A stretch of 64,000 nt of DNA from contig WPIO01000007.1 of assembly GCA_009760855.2 (NCBI GenBank), positions 7,949,001 to 8,013,000 on the forward strand. The letters are read 5' to 3'. Of the stretch, positions 21,541 through 49,402 are shown one piece after another. This DNA comes from Cristatella mucedo. Taxonomy: Eukaryota > Bryozoa > Phylactolaemata > Cristatellidae. The first letter of the stretch is position 1; each line of letters starts with the position of its first letter. The notes beneath the pieces were generated by a model that was not told where the DNA came from, ran no database searches, and was given only the letters and a program-made list of their open reading frames with translations. A program made the translations under genes and the position numbers.

Positions 21541-22061
21541 TTGAAGTAGAGGGACGTTGCAGCCACAGCAGTGCATCACCCAACTGCAGTGATTCAGCTA
21601 GCTCCACATAAACCGAGTGCCTCATTTATCGGTCACGTCCGAGCTGGTGCGGCCGTGAGACTCCCCGAGATCTGTCGCCGCAGGAACCATAGTAACACAA
21701 CAGAAGTCAGACTCTTTGGCAGCATGCAAACGTCTAGCTTCCAGCTGGCGCAAGTTCTCTGTCGGTCTGCGCCCTGGCTGACGAACTCGCCTAGTTCTAA
21801 GGCACGTCGTCTGGTCTGCAGGTGCTCTCGTGTCGGCAGCTGACCGGGCTGCGTCGACGCTGGGCATGCACTTCCGGTCGGCGAAGGGCTGTATGGTTGC
21901 CTGAAAAGGGGCGAAGGGCTGTGTGGTAGCCTGAAAGGGTGCGAAGGTCGTGCCCGCCTCAATCACCCTAAATGACAGGCAGATCCCTGGGTTGCCGAAG
22001 ACCGAGCTAGTGAGCCCCGCAGGGTCTCTCGGGCAGCCTAGGGCTGATAATAGAGCAGGCC

Positions 22062-22133
<72 letters not shown>

Positions 22134-23390
22134 GGGACATTAACCTGATGCAGGCTAGCCTTCTCGCCCCACGGTAAAAGCTTGACGATCTGAGGACTTG
22201 CCTCCTGCCACGGCTCGAGCACCTTTGTCGCATACGGTTTGCACCTAAGGCTGCCCTGCAGCCAGGCCAAAAGGCTCTGATGGAGGGAGCTATGTCGGTT
22301 TGTGCTCGGTCTGCCTCAATTTACGTCGGCACATTTCCCGTTCGACCTGCACCCTGCCAGTGGCCTTGGTTTGGTCCGTTCCGAGACGAATGCCTCCATC
22401 CTACGCGTTGTGAAAGCCTGTCGCATGCAGTGCTCACCAGACCCCTACGTCCCCACCAAGTCGCCGATCACCGTGTCGACCGAGCCGTCGCCAGCTTGGA
22501 TGGTGCGCCGTCGTCCCGGTGAGGAGTGCTCGCGTCACCTGAGCAGAGCAGCATTCGGCCGTGGCAACAGGGTCTTGGCCGATCTTGGTTGGACGCGCGT
22601 GAGTGCTCCTGGCACCTCTCGCTGGCCGGCCCTGGAGTGCTGGCCGTGTCCACCGACCCTGACGGCAACGAGCACTCGGTCGTGCCTCGAGAGGTGACCA
22701 CGAAGCTGCAAGAGTTCGCCAGGCTCGTGGAAGGCCGTGCTTGGGAGGAGCAGGTTGCACAGGGCAGGGTCAGCCTCTGTCTGGCCACGAACAAGTTTGC
22801 TACACACAGTCACCTCCAGACCAACGGGCGTGTCACCAGCTGCTGCTAATGACCACGGAGGCAGAGACCCTGCCACGTGCTGAGTCACTACCAGCCGATG
22901 CTGCATGTAATCACGGCCCGACATAACCTGGCTCTGGGCTGCCTAATTGGAGCTCTTCCGACCGGCATGCTCACTTGAATGTCGGCGGCCGCACCGTCCG
23001 GCTTACCGGTGGTCCGGCTCTCAAGTCGGACCCGGTGATAGACGACAGCACCGATATTGTAATCATATGATGCGACGGTGTCATACCGCGGCAGCGAGGA
23101 AGCCCTTGTGGTGTCGGCCCGAACAAGGCTGATAAGTATGCGGCCATTTCCCGGTCGTTCTTGACTGCTGGCTATCGGTCGTCAGTGGTGAGGTCCCTTG
23201 TGCTCGGGGCAGCTGGTGGCCAAACGATGAAGCAGCTTGCCTGGAGGACCTCGGCATCCCACGCACGGAGCAGTGAAGGGCATCGGGGCAGAGGGCTTTG
23301 CGGGTCTCCGACGCCATTACCGGCTCGGAAGCCACGTGGTACCTGCTCCTGAACCGGGAGGCGTAGGTAGTACCCGCGACACACACACCC
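21541..23390. other. GC-rich intergenic segment with unassigned ORFs
   Basis: GC-rich DNA with overlapping ORFs in several frames. The most protein-like stretch is 22523-22849 plus (VLAVSTDPDGNEHSVVPREV then TTKLQEFARLVEGRAWEEQ), possibly an old retroelement piece. A roughly 30-bp degenerate tandem repeat (GCGAAGGGCTGT unit) lies at 21878-21955. Confidence 0.3.
22068..22130. repeat. (TC)n microsatellite
   Basis: About 31 TC units. Confidence 0.97.
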
Positions 23391-23424
23391 AGGGCAGGGC
23401 AGGGCAGGGCAGCGCCGGCTAATG

Positions 23425-23479
<55 letters not shown>
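23391..23479. repeat. (AGGGC)n and (TA)n microsatellites
   Basis: Four AGGGC units at 23391-23412, then 26 TA units from 23428 to 23479, just past the SNUPN 3' end. Confidence 0.95.
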
Positions 23480-23482
<3 letters not shown>

Positions 23483-23633
23483 AGCAGATATTTTAATAAA
23501 TCTTTAATACTCTTTTATATATCATACGATAAGAATGATCAATTTTCATTAAATATGGTAATTCTGGTATTACAAACCGACCTGGGTAGCACGCCACAAC
23601 AAAAGGCAGCACATTGACCATCTGAGGTCTGAG

Positions 23634-23639
23634 TTTATT
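23634..23639 (-). terminator. SNUPN poly(A) signal
   Basis: AATAAA on the minus strand, about 230 nt beyond the SNUPN stop. No nearer canonical signal was seen. Confidence 0.6.
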
Positions 23640-23865
23640 GATACAATATAACTTAGGTTAGTCATTGCTTAGGTAGATAACAGAACAGTGAGACTTTCAG
23701 TGCCAAGGTCGAGGCAAGACCTTTGCTTGACGCACAATGCTTGCAAGCCCCGCTGGTTCGGTGCAGCAGCATGACAAGTTGACAAGCTGTCTAGGATGCA
23801 TTGACCCAAGACAACGAGTGCAAACAGCTCCGTGGACCACCATCGTAAAAGCAGTACTTGGCATA

Positions 23866-40588
<16,723 letters not shown>

Positions 40589-40669
40589 TAGGTCACCCAT
40601 GACACCCGGTAGCGCCGCACCGCAGGGTTTAAAGCCCTCTACACACGCAGAATCGGCGAGACTCGGCAC

Positions 40670-40772
40670 GCTGTAAATGTCCTTGACCTTAGTGTTCGGG
40701 TCATGTGGCCGGTAGCGCTATCCGCCGCTGCCGCCTCCTACTCCTCCTACCCGTGGACTTCAGTCACATGAC
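40670..40772. promoter_or_regulatory. Bidirectional promoter between SNUPN and SMIM30
   Basis: The interval between the two head-to-head start codons is 103 to 184 bp, depending on the SNUPN start. It is GC-rich with a pyrimidine tract (CCGCCTCCTACTCC). No TATA box is evident. GTCATGTG at 40700-40707 and its exact reverse complement CACATGAC at 40765-40772 are M-box/E-box-like sites (MITF/TFE/USF class in other animals). The promoter call rests on the gene arrangement; factor binding is inferred. Confidence 0.65.
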
Positions 40773-40821
40773 ATGGCGTACCTCGGTGTGTTCGTGCTCC
40801 TTTCGTTCGCTGTGTTCTTGA
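40768..40821 (+). other. Overlapping upstream ORF at the SMIM30 start
   Basis: ATG at 40768 opens 17 codons in a different frame, ending TGA at 40819-40821, and overlaps the SMIM30 start. Its context (CACATGA) is weaker than that of the SMIM30 ATG. If transcription starts upstream it could limit SMIM30 translation. Confidence 0.4.
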
Positions 40822-40955
40822 CGCTACTGGTGCCACCTGTTGCTGCTTTTGACGGCGGAGACGCGACAGCGCTTGTACTCGGACTTATAATCGGTATAGT
40901 CGGCATATGCGCGTGCTTGGGCTGCTACGCGCGACGACGGGCCGGACAGATGTAA
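40773..40955 (+). CDS. SMIM30: Small integral membrane protein 30-like micropeptide
   Basis: A single-exon, 60-residue protein. Residues 1-25 form a hydrophobic signal-like segment (MAYLGVFVLLSFAVFLTLLV ending VAAFDGGD). Residues 31-52 form a transmembrane helix (ALVLGLIIGIVGICACLG) with a short basic tail CYARRRAGQM. Vertebrate SMIM30 is also about 59 residues, with the same layout and a nearly identical GICACLGxYARxRxGQM end, so this looks like a true orthologue. In mammals it is an ER/membrane micropeptide with reported roles in signalling and calcium handling; its role here is inferred. ATG context is ACATGG (strong G at +4). An ATG five bases upstream opens a short overlapping reading frame. 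Confidence 0.92.
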   Translation: MAYLGVFVLLSFAVFLTLLVPPVAAFDGGDATALVLGLIIGIVGICACLGCYARRRAGQM

Positions 40956-41401
40956 AGTGGCGCCGGCTGCTGGTCGGGGCGGACGTACCCTCATATAAGA
41001 ATGACTCGTGGATTCTCTTGCAACCAGCCATTTAGGCCAGGACACCGAGGCCTTGCGTCGAAGATGTGATTATTCTAAATTAACTTTCCGAGGTGTGCTC
41101 AACGAGCTATGCCTGTCTACTACGTTGCTCACAGCCGCCGGCTTTATTCTCGTCGTCGTTGGCGTCGCCGCTGCCGTCTGCGCGGCGGTGCGCCGCTCTC
41201 GGTGCGTCGTATGCGCGGAACCCGCCCGAGGCGAGAGCTCTCGACCGTCTCACGGCGGAGGCTAGCTGGCTGGTGTCGATGTGCCGTGACCAGTGAACTT
41301 TGACATTCCAAAGACGCCTCTGCCCAGCAGAACGCCGGCAGTCTCAGCAGTGGCCATGAAGCGCCTCGGAAGCGACATTGAATCCGATTGTAGATAATAA
41401 A
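40956..41401 (+). other. SMIM30 3' UTR with poly(A) signal
   Basis: Ends in AATAAA at 41396-41401. It contains a GC-rich open stretch (41008-41265) without an ATG that would encode one hydrophobic segment (LLTAAGFILVVVGVAAAVCA); treated as non-coding here. Confidence 0.55.
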
Positions 41402-42124
41402 TCTGACTGGAGTCTCTGCTCTTCATGGATCACGCTGCACGACTGCTGCTCAACGAATAGACGCGAACCTTTCCCCTGTGGTTCTGCCCACGCGCAGCAA
41501 CCGCGAATCTCGGGCGAGTGAGGGATCGGTCTCATCGGCCAATCGCTCATTAGGTATGCTCGCTCAGCTCCGGCGTATTGTTTCATTCTCCAGTGGCGTA
41601 GTGTGCCTGTTTCGAGCCGACATGTTGTTCTTTCGACGACATTGCCTGGCGGTCGCTCGGGCCGGTCGAGTTGGGTGTTCAGGGTGTGTGGTCGCTACAG
41701 CTACTCGTGATCCTGGATCTGTTGTTCGCCACGACAGTGAACCCCATCCGTTCAGAATTTCCGACAAAGACGAACCCCACTAGTGATAACGGGCTGTGGT
41801 CTACGATGAGTTTTTTTTAGTGCAAGGCTAGGTATTATATAGTGTTGCTACAAATTCTCGGCTGGTACTTCCTTGCTGTGTACCTCTCCAGGGGTCCTTG
41901 TAGAAGTAGATACTCTGGATTAGAGCGTTTCCTGGCGGTAGAGACCCGTGATATTCTATGTGCAAGACAGGTTACGGTAAGCATGTCAGCTCTGCATTCA
42001 GTTTTAATTTCATTTGGTTGGTTTCTGTTTCGTGCTGCACTCTTGACTTCCAGCTAAGAACCACTGGCCGAATGTGTATAGTGTGTTACCCGAGTGCGAG
42101 GACCTTAAGAGAGAGTAACTAAAA
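41402..42124. other. Intergenic, nothing recognised
   Basis: No gene. Several short ORFs with no signature. Confidence 0.35.
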
Positions 42125-42255
42125 ACTTAAAATATAACTGTATAGTGCCCTATAACTTAATCTGTGTCCAGGCGCTTCACATACCCGCAGGGCTCAAGCT
42201 CACGACCTTGGTAGTTATAACCGAGTTCCTTACCCCTTGGCCTTACGACACCAGG
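42125..42255 (-). repeat. SINE-A copy
   Basis: AATATAACTGTATAGTGCCC (tail), then GGGCTCAAGCTCACGACC (B-box complement) and TTACCCCTTGGCC (A-box side). Confidence 0.65.
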
Positions 42256-42910
42256 AGTTGAACCAAGGCGAGCTGCATAAGCCACTCACTTTGAGAGGCT
42301 TATGCTGAAAAAGCCCAAGTAACGCCAGCTAAGCAAGTGGCTTGGGCATCAATGTGATGGAAATCAAGAACTGTGCAAAGTGGGTGATTGAGAGTGCCTT
42401 CTAATTAGCCAGGGCTGATGCATACGGTACGTCTTAATGAGCTTCGGCACCATTGGTGAAGCCAGTGAGGATGCATGTGGCCACATGTCAACCCTTGTGA
42501 TTAAGGAAGCAATCGAATCAAGCGATGTGATCAATGAAAGTTAAAGTAAACCGTCGTTGACAAACCATTGGAGGCAGCACATTTCCTTGTATGCAGAAAT
42601 ATCAGTGAGTTTAGCTACGTGGCTCAGCTGTCGACCACTTGATTAGCACTGTATATACTTGCAGCCAAATAGGTACTGCTTTTGCAAGCTGCTATAATGA
42701 GGCCAGCTCTTTAGTATACGATCAGCTTCAAGTATAGTCTTTAAGCCTATAACACTGGAGCCAGTTGTGTACATATATGCTCTCAGAATTGGAGAAACTT
42801 CAAAAGGATGACATAACTGCTAACTCGGACATTTCCCTAAAAGGCACAGTAAAGGGCATGTGTAGAAAAAATGCAATTTGCAGTGTAAGTCTGCCAAGCA
42901 GTATGCGTGT
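42256..42910. other. Intergenic, nothing recognised
   Basis: No supported gene or repeat. Confidence 0.35.
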
Positions 42911-42914
42911 GTAG

Positions 42915-42978
<64 letters not shown>

Positions 42979-43060
42979 CTGTGTGGGTGTGCAGCTGTGT
43001 GTGTGTGTGTGTGTGTGTGTAGCTGTGTGTGTGTGTGAGTTTGTGTGTGTGCGCGAGCGC
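42911..43060. repeat. (TG)n microsatellite, interrupted
   Basis: About 60 TG units broken by TAGC and GCAGC. The HTHT/VCVC ORFs here are artefacts. Confidence 0.95.
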
Positions 43061-43610
43061 CCGCCTGCTTGCATGTGTTTGTGCCTGCCTTACTGCCCCG
43101 AATAAAGTCGTCACTAATTGTAAGACTAAGTGCCAGGTGGCAACGGTTGCTGCCTGGCCCTGCCCCACACACTGGCCATGCATTTAGCAAGGTCCTTCTT
43201 CCAGCCATAATCTCTGTCCTCCCCTAACCTAGCCAGACCGTATGTACTAGCAGCTGACACAGCTGCTGATGAAGTCTGTGTCATCTCTCTAATTGGAGTC
43301 AGTTTAAGCAGCCCCACGTCCAGCCAAAAATTCGACGACACCGCAGGTCTCCCTGTGCGTATACACGATCAGCTCTTAAATGCGAGGACCTACTCCTCTA
43401 AAGGGGTTTCACTCACCGAAAAAACTTGAACCTGTAGTATGCAATTTGAATGAGCCAGTGAAGTGATAAGGCTCGAGCCATCGCCAAGCAGAGTGCTACA
43501 CCACTCCCATTACTGCCCACCAGATGCACTCATTCCGAATCCAGCTTAGCCACTCTGCTGTCGTGTCAGTGCACAGCGAGAGCACACTGCACATGCCCTC
43601 GTGACCGCCG

Positions 43611-43629
43611 CCCCCCCCCCCCCCCCCCC
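43611..43629. repeat. Poly-C tract
   Basis: Nineteen C residues in a row. Confidence 0.95.
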
Positions 43630-44872
43630 GTTGAGCATCATCCACCACTGCTGTGAAGCTAGCCCCGTGGAGCGATCCGAACCTGCATCTAGCGTCTGCT
43701 CCGCTTGACCAAATTCGGCCAGTATGGCTCATTGGCATCGGTAACTTCATTCGATTGAGACGTTTAAGGAAGCCGATTTTTAACCGACTCCCTTGCCAGG
43801 CTCACAGCAGCGGCATCAGGCAAAGCCCGGCTGCTTCTTCGTAAGACATAGCGTGGAGGAAGTAACTAGAATTTTCTCTAATCAGTCAAGGCTGCAGATT
43901 CATTAATCGCTGAGGACTATCAAGCGAAGATACAACGGTGAAAGGAAGTGGAATGAAACAGTGCTATTATTATTATTATAATTATAGTCAGTGGCTGAAA
44001 CCATTTTTTCACGTGGCAGTAGTCCAGTCCAAGTCTTGACTACACTCGTGATTCATTGGCCGGGTTGCATTCCATTCAGACTAGTGTTAAAGTATAAGAT
44101 CAATCGGCTGCATGTCACAATTGAGGATGCAGAAAAGCCACACCTCTCCCGTGTAATTGGCAAATCGCAGGTATCGGTGCCATCTCGTGAGCCCTGCACC
44201 CCTTGCGGCAGTAGGGGACTTCGGACATGTACAAAAATAGCTCAGAAATTTGATTGTTTAGGAACTTTACCTTTCAAAATACAAACAAGCTAAAATGCAA
44301 ATCCGAAGTTTTATGATTTACGTATGACGTGGTTAAAAATTATTTCGTACGACACGATTACGCCGGAAGAAGTAGGTCGAGCTCACCGATAGCAGCTTCG
44401 GTGAATATAAGGCCAACAGAGGGGTGTTTCTCCGGTGAACTTTGTAAAACAAAAGCTACCCGGCCCTACAAGGATATAAAAAATTACTCAAAAAAATGTT
44501 TGTGTAGAATTTTCCAAATAATAACACGTCCTCAAGGTAAACTCTCTTGATAGTTATACCAATCTCAAAGCAAAAACCCTAACCCATTAGCCCCAATCCA
44601 CCGCCTTGGGAAGAGTCCACCTTCGGCAAACGGCTATCGCAGGCTATTCATGCTTAGTTTTCTTATCATACATACGTTTACCTAAGTCTTGAGCTGCCCC
44701 CTATCAGTCGGGCCAACCGGGAGTTTATTGCCTTCGGCAGCTATACAATCGTCTGCTCCTATGCAATTATTCCAAAGCGTACTCTGAGGCGAACGGGTTA
44801 CTTACAGAAATTGCTTCTTTCCGCTTACTAGAGTGCTTGGTATTATGACACGATTTGATAGTTGATTTCGAT
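43630..44872. other. Intergenic, nothing recognised
   Basis: A plus ORF at 43991-44293 has no family signature. It may be 5' sequence of the following hAT relic. Confidence 0.35.
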
Positions 44873-45725
44873 ATGGACAGCAAGATATTCCAAGAAGAAA
44901 ACATGCACATTGACTTCGCCTAGGAGTTTATCAAAGCCGTGAAGTCCTTGGTTTGCAGCTATCGCAAAAAGCTACTTTTTCTCCTTTCATCAGTGACTGA
45001 CGTGGCAACAAGCTTATGCGAACAGCAACACATAGCAGCCGAGACGCAAGCTGAGAAGCGCCAGCATCTGCAGCACCAGCTTGGATATGAAGATAGAGAT
45101 GACTCTCTCGTTGACGTATTGCACAATATCGAAGTGCAGTTCCTGTTTCGCAAAGTTGACGTCGCTCTGGTCTACCTTGGTGAACGGTTTGCCATGTTGA
45201 GCACGCACAGTGAAATCTTCACTTCTTATACAACATTTCTTCGCCGAAACGCTGGAAACTCCGAAGCCGATGAATATTTGTGTAGCTGCGTCCACTGCGC
45301 TAGCAGTGCATGCCGAAGGCGTAGTTGTCATATGTGGACATCGAGAAGACGGAGCTGGCAGAGGAGCTTAAGTCACTTTCGAATTTAGCCTCACCCGATT
45401 GTAGGAGTCTCTAATTTGCTTAATTATATTCTTAAATCCCGCCTCTCAAATTTTCCCGAAGGCAATGGTGGCTTTACGAATCATCATTTTAATGCCAGTC
45501 AGCGTTGCAAGCGCAGAGCTCAGTTTCTCTAAATTGAAGCTCGTCAAAGCAGCTTCACAAAATTGAAGCTCATAGCTCCTATTCAAGGTCGACCGTGGCG
45601 TAGGAGAGAATATATGGACTAGTAGTAATATCCATCAAACACGAACTAAGTGCCAAGCTGGATTACGCTAAATTGATTGAAGCATTTAGAGGCATTAGAG
45701 GCATTTGCGAGCCACAAAGTTCGCA
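44873..45725 (+). mobile_element. hAT transposase relic (zf-MYM/hAT-like), C-terminal part
   Basis: From MDSKIFQEENMHIDFA, a stop, then EFIKAVKSLVCSYRKKLLFL, LGYEDRDDSLVDVLHNIEVQ and LGERFAMLSTHSEIF. After frameshifts: DIEKTELAEELKSLSNLASP, the dimerisation motif ALRIIILMPVSVASAELSFS with KLKLVK, and ISIKHELSAKLDYAKLIEAF. The motif matches ALRI.LT.PVSVASAERSFSKLK of hAT C-termini. Dead: stops and at least two shifts. Confidence 0.85.
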
Positions 45726-46263
45726 TTGTTCCTCTTCTGAGTGAAAAACTGAATAACATGAAACATTTAACTTTTGGTTTTTATCCGTTTTAGTTTATAA
45801 GTAAACAATAACTACGAGCACCAAATCAACTATCAAATTAGAACGCAGGGGGCACACAACCGGAAAGTGGCGGAGTGCTTCCAAAAGTCACGAAACAGCT
45901 CTGCAGGTAAGTAGGGTGCCCTGAGGACGCATTGAAACCGGTGATATAACCAGCTCTATCGAGCGGTAGCACCAACCGCTACGCGCAGAGCAGCGTTACC
46001 GGCGAGCGCAGAGAAAGAAAATACAGCCCTAAGAGCGGCGATGGACTCACTGACATAACCTTGACCCGAGCTCTCGTTCGGGGAGCGGTTTCGCTGCGGA
46101 CCCTAGCTAGCTAGCTAGCGGTGGTTTACTGCAACCGGCGCGACCGATTGTGGTGGGAGCACGGCGGATGCTTGACGGTCCGCATACCGGACGCGTGAGC
46201 AGCAGCGGCGGCGGCACGTGCTCGAGGCGACGAGAGCTCGATGCAGACAGCAGCGCTGCCTCA
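45726..46263. other. Intergenic, nothing recognised
   Basis: GC-rich patch at 46060-46250 with (AGCT)n; no gene supported. Confidence 0.35.
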
Positions 46264-46412
46264 TATAATTCATTTCGTCTGTTTTTCAAGCATGATTTTA
46301 CTTACCATTCAATCGCATTTCACTTTACAGCAAATGTAAAGCGCCTAGAGAGAGATTGAGTTCTCTGAGGGCGCTTTATCAAGTGAATTATTATTATTAT
46401 TATTATTATTGT
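46264..46412 (+). mobile_element. LINE-1-type tail
   Basis: TCATTTCGTCTGTTTTTCAA, TGTAAAGCGCCTAGAGAGAG, GAGGGCGCTTTATCAAGTGA and (ATT)8. Confidence 0.8.
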
Positions 46413-48170
46413 ATATCGGCTAGGCGAGGCAGAGCCAGTTTGCCTCTGCTGACTCTCGTTTGGGCCAGAGCGAGAAGGGCTTGAATAAGCAGTATGCTTA
46501 GGAATTTAATGAAGCAAAGAATCAATTGGATCACTTGAAGGAACTGTCGTCTGTGTGCCGGCCACCAGGCAGCCAGCCGACTATGGCTACACTCCGCTGG
46601 GATCTCTTAGAAGCCGTATTAGCTGGAATCGGACTGGGTGGAGGCGAGGCAGAGCGTGCTGTGACTCGGGACCCAGTGGCAGCAGCCGGTCGCTCGAACG
46701 CTCAGCTCGCGCGCATTCGCTGAAGGCTGGAGGCTTCTGGGAAGCGGATCGAGAGCCAGTGCAGCTTTCCTGGATCCGCTTGCCACATTGCTGCGGCGTC
46801 AGCCATTTTTAGCCACTTGTACCGGGGTCTCGCTCGTCTCTCCAGATCTAGTCGCGTGCAGCGTAAAATAGTCCACCGGCATGCAGTTACTGGGGTAAAA
46901 TATATAATGCAGAAGGCCCTCAGCGGCTCACGCAAGAAACCTAAAGAGCAGCAAATCCCTTCAGACAAACACGAGACAGTCTGTGAAATCTCTCTGAGCT
47001 CATTCCTGGCAGTCCCCTCTTCTGACTTCCTAGCTGAACGGAAGAAACTCAGACGAATCGCCTAAAGCACGTTTCATCTAAACATTATATTGTCGTGCTC
47101 ATAGCGGCAACTCAAACTAATGTTTGAGAATGAATGAATTAATTAATTAATGAAAACAAAAGGACGAAATAGTTAAGCTGCACTGTCCCCTCTCCTGTCT
47201 TCGATGCTGCTTAGCGCAACGGCGCTGGGCACAGAGCACATGCCGGTTTGCTTTCTTACTGAGTCAGATCGCTTGGGCGTAGGAGAGGGCATTATTAAGC
47301 AGCACACTAGGGATTGTAATAAAAGGAAAAATACAGCCTAGCTACTTTCGGCTCCCAATCGGCGCCTAATATTTGGTTCACCCCACACAAAACAGTGGAT
47401 TGAGAGCAGCATGGCAGCGGCAGCATGCAAATTACAGTGACCAAGCCTACTGCCAGCAGTTCGCGAGTTTCGTCAAAAGATCCCCTCAGATCAATTCGTG
47501 TAGAAGGAAACAAAACTGGGGAGTTGGGAGCTGCCCTTCGCCGCCTTACTAGCCAGCTCACACCAACGACCCAGTCTCCGGACCAAGCCGGCGTTGCATA
47601 GCGGACCTGCGAACACAAAAAAGCGGCCTCGCTGTATAATCAATCGGATGCACGATTTTTTTTACAACCCCACCTCGGCAACTCCAGACTTCCAGATTCC
47701 AATGTCGGCGGTCCGCTCCAAATACGCTTTCGGAGACGCAGCGTATTTTTCGGCAAGCCAAGTGCTTTGCTTAATTGGCGTCTGGATATATCACGACGGT
47801 ATACTAACGAGTAAGCTGCGTTATAAGTCTCGATGGGGCCAGAAGTCAACGCCATCCGATAGCAACCGCGGCGAGATGAAATAGACACTCGGGGTCACAC
47901 ATACTGTTGGTCGCGTAGTGCAGTGCTCTACCGGTGCAGCACTCTTAAACCCTCAGCTTCGCTCGCTGCAGGCTATCAGGCTCAACACCGAAATACGAAT
48001 AAGTAAAGACTCGCGATCGTAATGCTAAGCCGTAGTACTGGTGATCGTGTTTTGTGAGAGCTTCGAGCCACAAATAAATGTGTCTCGCCAATTCGTATTC
48101 TTGTGCAGACCGAACGCTGGAGGTGGGAAAGCTAAGCAAACGAAGGTGTGTGTTTGTGTGCGTGTTTTCA
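46413..48170. other. Intergenic with unassigned ORFs
   Basis: Plus ORFs at 46817-47065 (ending SSDFLAERKKLRRIA) and 47594-47884 have no family signature and no clear splice partners. Not called as genes. Confidence 0.3.
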
Positions 48171-48176
48171 TGCGTG

Positions 48177-48177
<1 letters not shown>

Positions 48178-48222
<45 letters not shown>
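48178..48222. repeat. (TG)n microsatellite
   Basis: About 21 TG units. Confidence 0.95.
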
Positions 48223-48223
<1 letters not shown>

Positions 48224-48295
48224 TATGTACGGATGGCAAGTACGGATGTACGTATATCTGTTTGACACGATGTTCACTTACAGCTTTAATTAACG

Positions 48296-48547
<252 letters not shown>

Positions 48548-48704
48548 TTGTGTGCATATCCATCCTGCACGGCGCTGCTGTGGTATAACTCAGTGTACCC
48601 AAGCAATGCAACCAGATTAGGAGTCGACCTGTAGCTAGCATCGTCACCTAATCTATAGGAATGTCAGTATACATATATCTTTGCACGTTAAATAGCCTGC
48701 AGCA

Positions 48705-49010
48705 GTGTTGGAGCCAGGGTAGGGGCGGGGGAGGGCATTTGCCGCCCCCCATCCTATAACGGGACAGCAACAACTCTCCCATTCCTCTGCCCCCTCCCAG
48801 GCGTCGCCGTCGACGAAACTACGTCCTAGTTCCGCTCGATGGCAACTGCCTAATTTGAGTCAAATAAACGCAATGATTTTTCGCTACCATTGCTGGTAAG
48901 CCGGCCTGCACACAAAAATCTTGTGGGTCTTTCGCCCGATATAAAGTAGCCGGTTTTGCCCACCACCCGAGATGAAAATCCTGACTCCGTCGCTGGCTTG
49001 CTGATAGATG
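48705..49010 (-). repeat. Dispersed repeat X, inverted copy
   Basis: Reverse complement matches 3055-3330 in order (CAGGATTTTCATCT, ACCCACAAGATT, GGCAGAGG, GGGGGCGGCAAATGC). Confidence 0.5.
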
Positions 49011-49360
49011 CCCGCGAGCGACACCAATTTTCCTCGACAGGTGTGCTGTTCAAGAGCATTTCGCTGCGTCGGCATTTTTGCCAGATGCGCGAATACGGCT
49101 TTGAGCCGGCGACAGGTGAGGAGGAACTTCGACTCTAGAGACTGATCAGTCAACGACTTCTTACCGCCGATGGGATTGCAGCGTCGGCATGGCGAGACCG
49201 CTGAGCGGTAGCTGCGGAGGTCGGACGGAGGAGCGCTCCACCTATCGCAGAAGGCTGACCTAACCGCCCGCTGGTGACGCGAGTGGCGCTGCAGGTGCGC
49301 ACGCAGACGATAGGCGTCAGAGTGGCGAGCAGGCCGCATGCCCACCCACGGGGATCTCGC

Positions 49361-49402
<42 letters not shown>

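Noticed and set aside
21950..22270. Leu-Ser and Glu-Arg repeat ORFs
   Set aside because: They come from the (TC)n microsatellite.
42820..43208. Long ORFs of His-Thr and Val-Cys repeats
   Set aside because: They are translations of the (TG)n/(CA)n microsatellite; the same applies at 48286-48647.
46817..47065. Possible C-terminal exon ending FLAERKKLRRIA
   Set aside because: No family match, no convincing acceptor and no partner exons.
47594..47884. 96-codon ORF as a gene
   Set aside because: No signature; an equally long ORF lies on the other strand.
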